This document shows, piece after piece, positions 1 through 6,716 of a stretch of DNA of 12,907 nucleotides. Where the stretch lies: positions 1 to 12,907 of the forward strand of contig DRKO01000035.1 in NCBI GenBank assembly GCA_011051745.1, in the 5' to 3' direction. Source of the DNA: Chloroflexota bacterium. Lineage in GTDB: Bacteria > Chloroflexota > Anaerolineae > Aggregatilineales > UBA3940. A program made the position numbers and the translations under genes. The notes beneath the pieces were generated by a model that saw only the letters and a list, made by a program, of their open reading frames with translations, did not search any database and had not been told where the DNA came from. Within the stretch, counting starts at the first letter, position 1. Each line of letters begins with the position of its first letter.

Positions 1-378
1 CAGATCGCAGCCATCGAGCGGGGCGAGCAGGAGCCGGTGCTCTACGTCGGCAATCTGGAGGGCAGGCGCGACTTCACCGACGTGCGAGATGTTGTCCGGG
101 CCTACCGGCTGGCGCTGACTCTGGGTGAGCCGGGCGAGGTGTATAACATCGGCTCCGGCGAAGCACACAGCATTCAGGAGTTACTCGACATCCTGCTCCA
201 CATGACCGATGCCCCGATCGAGGTTCGAGTTGATCCGGCCCGCCTGCGCCCCGTTGATGTGCCGCTCATCGTCTGCGACGCCAGCAAACTGAAAGCGATC
301 ACCGGCTGGGAGCCAACCTTCACATTCGAGCAGACGCTGGCCGATGTGCTGGAAGACTGGCGCAGGCGTCCGGGCTAA
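1..378 (+). CDS. rmd: GDP-4-keto-6-deoxy-D-mannose reductase-like (Rmd), C-terminal part, 5' end outside window
   Basis: The reading frame is open from the first base and gives 125 residues, ending at a TAA. It is the C-terminal, sugar-nucleotide-binding half of an extended short-chain dehydrogenase/reductase. The visible blocks are GNLEGRRDFTDVRDVV (about residues 17-32 of the fragment), GEVYNIGSG (45-53), a DP-RLRPVDVP segment and DASKL followed by GWEP, all typical of the Rmd/Gmd branch. The NAD(P)-binding Rossmann part and the catalytic YxxxK lie upstream of the window, so activity cannot be judged. In the family, Rmd reduces the 4-keto intermediate made by Gmd to GDP-D-rhamnose. The gmd gene directly downstream supports that role. 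The fragment could instead belong to a second 4,6-dehydratase or a GDP-sugar epimerase, because these share the same C-terminal motifs. An internal ATG at 37 is not the true start. Confidence 0.72.
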   Translation, partial: QIAAIERGEQEPVLYVGNLEGRRDFTDVRDVVRAYRLALTLGEPGEVYNIGSGEAHSIQELLDILLHMTDAPIEVRVDPARLRPVDVPLIVCDASKLKAITGWEPTFTFEQTLADVLEDWRRRPG

Positions 379-440
379 ACCGGCTTGTCGGCGGCACGTC
401 AGGAAGGCCCCCTGCCCCTGCCGGACTACACTTCCCCACC

Positions 441-445
441 AGGAG
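441..445 (+). promoter_or_regulatory. Ribosome binding site of gmd
   Basis: AGGAG lies 8 nt before the ATG at 454. It is the clearest Shine-Dalgarno sequence in the window and fixes the start of gmd. The 75-nt gap from the preceding stop shows no convincing promoter or terminator. Confidence 0.7.
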
Positions 446-453
446 TAGAGTAA

Positions 454-1428
<975 letters not shown>

Positions 1429-1443
1429 CCCCCCATCCCGGCC

Positions 1444-2259
1444 ATGCCCGTTACACTGGTAGACACCCACTGTCATCTCGACCTCGACCGATTCGACGAA
1501 GACCGGGACGACGTCATCCGGCGGGCGCGAGAAGCGGGCGTCGCCCGCATCATCGTGCCGGGGCTTGATCTCCCGTCCAGCCGCCGGGTGGTTGAACTGG
1601 CTGAACAGTATCCGGATGTGTACGCGGCAGTCGGCTTCCACCCCAACGACATCCCGGCAGACGCCACTCCCGAAGAGGCCCTTGAGCCGGTCAGGCAGCT
1701 TGCACAGCACCCCGGAGTGGTGGCAATCGGCGAGATCGGGCTGGATTACTACTGGGACAGGACACCCCCCGAAACACAGCGCAGGTGGCTATGGGCACAG
1801 CTCCGGCTGGCAGGCCATCTGGGGTTGCCGGTGATCCTTCACAACCGTGAAGCGACAGGTGACATGCTGACGATCCTCTCGGAGTGGCACACAGAGGGGC
1901 TTCCCGAAGCGCTGTCTGGCCGTCCCGGCGTGCTGCACTCATTCTCCGCCACGTGGGAGGATGCGCAGGTCGTGCTGGAAATGGGTTTCTACGTGGGGTT
2001 TACCGGGCCGATCACATACAGGAAAGCGGACGAAATGCGCCGGGTGGCACGCCTCGCTCCGGCAGATCGCATCCTGATCGAGACAGACGCGCCCTTTCTG
2101 GTCCCGCAACCGCGCCGGGGAAGGGTGAAGCGCAACGAACCGGCCTTTGTCCGTTATGTGGCAGAGAAGCTGGCTGAAGTGCGCGGGGCCGACCTGGAGA
2201 CGGTCGCCCGGCAGACGACACGCAACGCGGCAGTTCTCTTTGGCTGGGGTTCCGTCTAA
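1444..2259 (+). CDS. tatD: TatD-family metal-dependent hydrolase (DNase-like)
   Basis: A 271-residue TIM-barrel metallohydrolase of the TatD/YcfH family, close to the usual 255-270 length. All metal ligands expected of the family are visible: HxH at His9 and His11 (DTHCHLD), Glu97 in GEIGLDYY, His133 in ILHNRE, His165 in VLHSF and Asp215 in ETDAP. The RNEP block (230-233) and a C-terminal N-x3-LFGW segment are also family signatures. Characterised relatives are 3'-5' DNases/exonucleases, and some act as D-aminoacyl-tRNA deacylases, so the substrate cannot be chosen from sequence. The gene lies 15 nt after gmd and probably shares its transcript, although nothing ties it to sugar metabolism. 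No strong Shine-Dalgarno is seen at the proper distance; the AGGGG at 1421-1425 is 18 nt away. The ATG puts the HxH motif at the expected N-terminal position. Confidence 0.93.
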   Translation: MPVTLVDTHCHLDLDRFDEDRDDVIRRAREAGVARIIVPGLDLPSSRRVVELAEQYPDVYAAVGFHPNDIPADATPEEALEPVRQLAQHPGVVAIGEIGLDYYWDRTPPETQRRWLWAQLRLAGHLGLPVILHNREATGDMLTILSEWHTEGLPEALSGRPGVLHSFSATWEDAQVVLEMGFYVGFTGPITYRKADEMRRVARLAPADRILIETDAPFLVPQPRRGRVKRNEPAFVRYVAEKLAEVRGADLETVARQTTRNAAVLFGWGSV

Positions 2260-2268
2260 CGCTATAAT
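2240..2268 (+). promoter_or_regulatory. Candidate sigma-70-type promoter for the glycosyltransferase operon
   Basis: TTGGCT (2240-2245, four of six matches to TTGACA) is separated by exactly 17 nt from a perfect TATAAT (2263-2268). The -35 lies in the last codons of tatD and the -10 just after its stop. Transcription would start near 2275 and give an untranslated leader of about 54 nt before the GT2 start at 2329. A consensus -10 is notable in DNA this GC-rich. No transcript data are available. Confidence 0.6.
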
Positions 2269-2289
2269 CGCTCTCAACAATCACGTAGT

Positions 2290-2319
2290 GAGCGGCACGG
2301 GCAAGGCCGCTCTTTTCTT
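2290..2319 (+). terminator. GC-rich hairpin with T-run (terminator or attenuator) before the GT2 gene
   Basis: GAGCGGC (2290-2296) and GCCGCTC (2306-2312) form a perfect 7-bp stem with a 9-nt loop, followed at once by TTTTCTT (2313-2319). This is the layout of an intrinsic terminator. It sits after the candidate promoter and 9 nt before the GT2 ATG, so it could stop read-through from tatD and also attenuate the new transcript. The stem is short, so efficiency may be partial. Confidence 0.55.
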
Positions 2320-2328
2320 GCGAAAATC

Positions 2329-3297
2329 ATGGAACCCGACCTGTCCATCGTCATTGTGAGCTGGAATGTGCGCGACCTGCTGAAAGCCTGCCTGGAGTCG
2401 ATCCAGAGTGGGCCGGTCATGATCATTCCGGCAGGGGAAGACTCAACGCCGGGGCAGGGGCTGGGCGTCGAGGTAATCGTCGTTGACTCTGGCTCCAGCG
2501 ACGGTTCCCCTCAGATGGTGCGCGAGCGATTCTCCTGGGTAAAGCTGATCGAACCGGGCTACAACGTCGGTTTCAGCAAGGGGAACAACATCGGGCTGGA
2601 AGCCAGCCGGGGGCGGTACGTGTTCTTCCTGAACCCGGATACGAAGGTGCTTGGCGGAGCGTTGCCGAGGATGATCGCCTACATGGATACCCACCCGGAG
2701 GTGGGCGCGCTCGGCCCACAGCTGCTCAACGCCGACGGATCGGTCCAATCCTCGCGGCGGCGCTTCCCGACTCTGTGGACAGCCTTCTTTGAAGCCACTT
2801 GGCTGGAGCCCACCGCGCCGCCGGGGGTCATCCAGCACTTCCGAATGCTTGACTGTAGCGACGAGAAAATCCTCGATGTGGACTGGGTGACGGGGGCAGC
2901 GCTGCTCGTGCGACGCAGGGTGATAGAGCAGGTCGGTGGGATGGATGAGGGGTTCTTCATGTACTCGGAGGAACTCGACTGGCAGCGCCGGATCAAAGCG
3001 GCAGGCTGGCATATCGTATACTATCCCGAAGCGAAGATCATCCACTACGGCGGCAAGAGCAGTGAACAGGCCACCGCCCGGCGAGACATTCATTTCAACA
3101 CAAGCAAAGTGCGCTACTATCGCAAGTATCATGGCCCGCTGGTAGCCTCGGCCCTGCGAGCCTTTCTGCTGGCCGACTACACATGTCAGCTAATGCTGGA
3201 AGGGGCCAAGTGGTTGCTCGGCCACAAGCCAGAACTGCGGCGGGAGCGGGTGCGCACTTACTGGCAGGTGATCCGTTCGGGGCTGCGGGAGCAGTAG
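2329..3297 (+). CDS. GT2 family glycosyltransferase (WbbL/rhamnosyltransferase-like)
   Basis: A 322-residue GT-A fold inverting glycosyltransferase, probably at the cytoplasmic membrane face, adding a sugar from a nucleotide donor to a lipid-linked acceptor. The N-terminal strand SIVIVSWN (6-13) starts the nucleotide-binding domain. VVDSGSSDGS (51-60) holds the nucleotide-binding acidic residues. The NVGFSKGNNIGL segment (79-90) and FLNPDT (100-105) match the rhamnosyltransferase-like subgroup, with Asp104 as the likely metal-binding acid. WVTGAALLVRR (186-196) and EELDWQRR (214-221) complete the acceptor/catalytic region. About 20 extra residues (26-47, rich in Gly, Pro and acidic residues) lie between the first helix and the second strand. 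The C-terminus has no clear pair of membrane helices, unlike DPM/CsbB-type enzymes. The donor is unknown; GDP-rhamnose would fit the context but is a guess. The start has no Shine-Dalgarno but begins correctly for the fold. Confidence 0.88.
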   Translation: MEPDLSIVIVSWNVRDLLKACLESIQSGPVMIIPAGEDSTPGQGLGVEVIVVDSGSSDGSPQMVRERFSWVKLIEPGYNVGFSKGNNIGLEASRGRYVFFLNPDTKVLGGALPRMIAYMDTHPEVGALGPQLLNADGSVQSSRRRFPTLWTAFFEATWLEPTAPPGVIQHFRMLDCSDEKILDVDWVTGAALLVRRRVIEQVGGMDEGFFMYSEELDWQRRIKAAGWHIVYYPEAKIIHYGGKSSEQATARRDIHFNTSKVRYYRKYHGPLVASALRAFLLADYTCQLMLEGAKWLLGHKPELRRERVRTYWQVIRSGLREQ

Positions 3298-3300
3298 TAC

Positions 3301-4452
3301 GTGCGAGTCGGGTTTGTGACGGGCGAATACCCCCCGATGCAGGGCGGCGTGGGAGCCTTCACGCGGGAGGTAGCGCGGGCGATGGCCGGAATGGGCCACA
3401 CGGTCCACATCTTCACGCGGCAGGCAGCGGAGGGAGCCGACGAGGAGGGGATCAGCGTCAGGGCACAGGTCGGCGACCGCTGGGGATGGGGAACGTTGCC
3501 CCTCATCCAGAGATGGGCCCAGAATGAACGCCTCGACGTGGTAAACATCCAGTTCCAGACGGCGGCCTACAACATGCACCCGGCGATCCACTGGTTGCCG
3601 GCCCGCCTTAAAACCCCCCTTACGGTGATAACGTTCCACGATCTGCGCGTCCCGTACCTGTTCCCTAAAGCGGGGCCGGTGCGCCCCTGGATCGTCCGAA
3701 AGCTGGCCCGCGACGCGGACGCCGTGATCGCCACCGACCGGGCCGACGAGGCGACGTTGAAACGCAGGTGGGACATCCCAAACGTGGCGTGGATTCCGAT
3801 CGGAAGCAACGTGACGACCACCCCACCACCGGACTACGACCGGCAGGCATGGCGGGCAAGGCTGGGTGTCCCACCGGACGGGCTGCTGATCAGCTACTTT
3901 GGTTTTTTGAACGAAAGCAAGGGCGGGCTGGTTCTGGCGGAGGCGCTGGCTTATCTGGTAAAGCAAGGGGTCCCGGCCTATCTGGTGATGATCGGCGGGA
4001 GAGCGGGGTCGAGCGATCCGACGAACCTCCGGTATGGGGAGCGGGTGGATGCAGTCCTCGCCCATCACGGGGTGGAGGAGCGGGTCCACTGGACGGGCTT
4101 CGTGGATGACGCACAGGTCAGCGCCCATTTTTATGCCAGCGACATAACCGCCCTGCCCTACCTGGACGGCGTCTCGCTGCGACGTGGAACACTGATGGCC
4201 GCGCTGGCACATGGACGGGCAATCGTAACCACCCATCCGCAGACCGAAGCGCCGGAACTGGACGGTGTAGTTGAGACGGTCGAACCGAACGACCCGCAGG
4301 CGCTGGCCGGGGCCATCCTCACGTTGTGGCGTGATCCGGCCCGGCGAGCCGCGCTCGAAGAAGCCGCCAGAGAGGCTTCAGAACATTTCACGTGGGAGAG
4401 CATCGCCCGCCGGACGCTGGCATTATTCGAGGAACTCCTGAGCACAAGATGA
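3301..4452 (+). CDS. GT4 family glycosyltransferase with atypical EX7E region
   Basis: A 383-residue GT-B fold glycosyltransferase. The N-terminal domain starts with GEYPPMQGGVGAF (8-20), the usual glycine-rich acceptor-side loop, and continues through TFHDLRVPYLFPKAG (111-125) and ATDRADE (144-150). The C-terminal donor domain has GFLNESKG (201-208), a VMIGG strand (229-233), HWTGFVDD (263-270) and DGVSLRRGTLMAALAHG (289-305). That last block occupies the position of the family EX7E motif, but both glutamates are absent: by alignment to the terminal AHG they fall on Ser292 and Ala300. The start is GTG at 3301 with GGGAG at 3287-3291, a 9-nt spacing. It lies 3 nt after the GT2 stop and overlaps the next gene by 4 nt. 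It probably extends the same lipid-linked glycan, with donor and linkage unknown. Confidence 0.87.
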   Translation: MRVGFVTGEYPPMQGGVGAFTREVARAMAGMGHTVHIFTRQAAEGADEEGISVRAQVGDRWGWGTLPLIQRWAQNERLDVVNIQFQTAAYNMHPAIHWLPARLKTPLTVITFHDLRVPYLFPKAGPVRPWIVRKLARDADAVIATDRADEATLKRRWDIPNVAWIPIGSNVTTTPPPDYDRQAWRARLGVPPDGLLISYFGFLNESKGGLVLAEALAYLVKQGVPAYLVMIGGRAGSSDPTNLRYGERVDAVLAHHGVEERVHWTGFVDDAQVSAHFYASDITALPYLDGVSLRRGTLMAALAHGRAIVTTHPQTEAPELDGVVETVEPNDPQALAGAILTLWRDPARRAALEEAAREASEHFTWESIARRTLALFEELLSTR

Positions 4453-6716
4453 GCGTTACCGATGAGATTCAACGGGCCAGAGAGCCGCTCCTGATCGTGC
4501 TGCTGGCAGCCTTTGCGCTGGCAGCGAGTCTCTACAGCATCGCTGCGCCGCCGTTCGAGATGTCGGATGAACTGTGGCACTATCCGATGGTCAAGACGAT
4601 CGCGGATGGCAACGGGCTGCCCGTTCAGGACCCCGACAACCCCGGCCCCTGGAAACAGGAGGGCAGTCAGCCACCGCTGTACTACTACATCGGGGCAGCG
4701 GCGACGTTCTGGATTGATACATCGGACATGGACGAAGTGCGGCGGCTCAACCCGCACGTGGATAACGGCCTCATCACCGAGGACGGGAACAACAACCTGA
4801 TCGTGCACAACGCCGCACGGGAGGCATGGCCCTGGCATGGCACGACGCTGGCGGTGCACATTGTGCGCTTCCTTTCGGTGCTGATGAGCACTGCCGCCGT
4901 TTACTTCACATACCGCATCGGCGAGGAGGTTTTCCCCGATAAGCGCTGGCTGGCCCTGGCCGGAGCAGCAGCGATGGCCTTCACCCCGATGTTTGCCTTC
5001 ATCAGCGGAGCAGTCAACAACGACAATCTGGCCGTCCTGCTGGCGGCCCTCGCCCTGTGGATCATGCTCCGAATTGTGCGGGAGGCAAACGAGGACCGCC
5101 CAACGCTACGCTGGTCGGTCGCGCTGGGAATCACGCTGGGACTGGGGGCGCTGACCAAGACAAGCACGCTGAGCCTGTTCGGGCTGGCGGGGCTGACGAT
5201 GGCTTATGCCGCATGGCGACAGCGGCGCTGGCAGACGTTCTTCATCGAGGGGCCGCTTATCATCGCGCTGGCCGCAGCGATCGCAGGGTGGTGGTATCTG
5301 CGCAACCTGCGTCTGTACGGTGATCCGCTGGGGCTGAATGCCTTCATCGCCGTTCTGGGACAGCGTGCCCACCCGGCTTCGTTGCGGCAGTTGTGGGGCG
5401 AGCGGATCGGATTCATGCAGAGCTACTGGGGATTGTTCGGCGGCGTCAACGTACCAATGCCCTACTGGACATACGACGTGCTGAACGGGCTGGCAGTGAT
5501 CAGCGTGATCGGCGTGGGAGTCTTCCTGATCCTGAAGGCGCGGCGGGAGGGCTTCAGCCTGACAGAGTGGATGCCTTCATTGCTCACCCTGCTCCTGATC
5601 CCCGCCGTCGTCGTGCCGCTCACTATGAGCTGGGCGCGGATCACGTGGTCCTCACAGGGGCGGCTGGTCTTCACCGCGATCAGCGCGATCAGCCTGTGGT
5701 TCATGGCGGGGCTTGGTGGCTGGCTTCCAGAGCGCTGGGGGAAACTCATCACGGGGAGCGTGGCCGCCTTCATGGGGACGCTGACATTCCTCGCGCCTTT
5801 CCTGTGGATCGCGCCAGCCTACCGCCCGCCGGAGCCGATTGACAATCCACCGGCGGAGCAAGTTTACGACTTCACGCCGCCGGAGGCGGAGCAGCCCGCG
5901 ATGCGCCTGCTGGATTACTCGCTCGAGACAGGCGAGACGCAGCCGGGCGGCACGGTGCGGCTGACGCTCTACTGGGAAAGCCTGGCCCCGATGACACGCA
6001 ACTGGAGCACGTTCATCCACCTTGAGGACAGCGCGGGGCTATTAGCCGGACAGCGCGACACCTATCCCGGTCTGGGATTGATCGCAACCAGTGATCTGGA
6101 GCCGGGCACTCGCTGGGCGGATACCTACGTCGTGCCGGTGCGGGAATCGGCCTATGCGCCGGAACGGTTAAGCGTCCGGGTTGGCCTGTACGACTTCGAG
6201 ACATGGGAGCGTATGACGCTGCCAGACGGCACAAATGCCGTCACGCTGGGCGAGGTCGCGCTTCTGCCCCGCCCCTCCGACGAAAACGTGCCGAATCCGG
6301 TCGCCTTCAACTTCGGTAACGAGATGGAATTGATTGGCTATCGGCTGGACAGGCGGGCGGCCCGGCCCGGCGAAACACTCACGCTGACCCTTTACTGGCG
6401 CGGCCTGCGTCCGATGGAGACGAATTACACGATCTCGGCACAGGTGCTCGGCCCGGAGACGCGCATCTACGGGCAGGAGGATAGCTGGCCGCTCGACGGG
6501 GCACTGCCCACAGCAGCGTGGACACCGGGGGAGATCATCGAGGACGAGTACCGGTTGACGCTCTCACCGGACACGCCGCCGGGGGTGTACGACATCCAGA
6601 TCGTGGTGTACGCAGTGGACGAGGAGGGGGCCATTAACCGCCTGCAACGCGTCACCGAGGACGGACGGCTGGTGGATGACTTCGTGCTGCTGACGACAAT
6701 CCGGGTGACGGAATGA
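4449..6716 (+). CDS. DUF2142/GT-C-like polytopic membrane glycosyltransferase, paralogue 1, with tandem C-terminal beta domains
   Basis: A 755-residue membrane protein. The N-terminal ~450 residues contain about ten hydrophobic segments, starting near 13-33. The first extracytoplasmic loop carries an acidic motif, Asp40-Glu41 with His44, then EGSQPPLYYY (71-80). Other blocks are AWPWHG (126-131), NNDNL (190-194), GWWYLRN (280-286) and TWSSQGRL (399-406). These fit DUF2142/ArnT-PMT-like GT-C proteins, which use polyprenyl-phosphate sugars outside the membrane, with the acidic pair as likely catalytic residues. Residues about 485-605 and 620-755 look like two beta-sandwich modules (RLTLYWESLAP; TLTLYWRGLRP). 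The start is the ATG at 4449, overlapping the GT4 stop (ATGA). A GTG 57 nt upstream stays in frame but would overlap GT4 deeply. The sequence contains no cysteine. Donor and acceptor are unknown. Confidence 0.85.
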   Translation: MSVTDEIQRAREPLLIVLLAAFALAASLYSIAAPPFEMSDELWHYPMVKTIADGNGLPVQDPDNPGPWKQEGSQPPLYYYIGAAATFWIDTSDMDEVRRLNPHVDNGLITEDGNNNLIVHNAAREAWPWHGTTLAVHIVRFLSVLMSTAAVYFTYRIGEEVFPDKRWLALAGAAAMAFTPMFAFISGAVNNDNLAVLLAALALWIMLRIVREANEDRPTLRWSVALGITLGLGALTKTSTLSLFGLAGLTMAYAAWRQRRWQTFFIEGPLIIALAAAIAGWWYLRNLRLYGDPLGLNAFIAVLGQRAHPASLRQLWGERIGFMQSYWGLFGGVNVPMPYWTYDVLNGLAVISVIGVGVFLILKARREGFSLTEWMPSLLTLLLIPAVVVPLTMSWARITWSSQGRLVFTAISAISLWFMAGLGGWLPERWGKLITGSVAAFMGTLTFLAPFLWIAPAYRPPEPIDNPPAEQVYDFTPPEAEQPAMRLLDYSLETGETQPGGTVRLTLYWESLAPMTRNWSTFIHLEDSAGLLAGQRDTYPGLGLIATSDLEPGTRWADTYVVPVRESAYAPERLSVRVGLYDFETWERMTLPDGTNAVTLGEVALLPRPSDENVPNPVAFNFGNEMELIGYRLDRRAARPGETLTLTLYWRGLRPMETNYTISAQVLGPETRIYGQEDSWPLDGALPTAAWTPGEIIEDEYRLTLSPDTPPGVYDIQIVVYAVDEEGAINRLQRVTEDGRLVDDFVLLTTIRVTE

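Noticed and set aside
379..453. Possible promoter or terminator between the reductase and gmd
   Set aside because: No -10/-35 pair and no compact hairpin with a T-run could be seen. The genes are probably cotranscribed.
3190..4236. Long reading frame of 348 codons on the minus strand
   Set aside because: It lies opposite the GT4 gene, whose domains are clear. Its own translation is rich in Pro, Arg, His and Gln with no recognisable family, as expected of an antisense shadow in GC-rich DNA.
4392..4448. Upstream GTG start for the first DUF2142 gene
   Set aside because: It would add 19 residues and overlap GT4 by 61 nt. The ATG at 4449 gives the same ATGA overlap as the next two junctions and a normal N-terminus before the first membrane segment.
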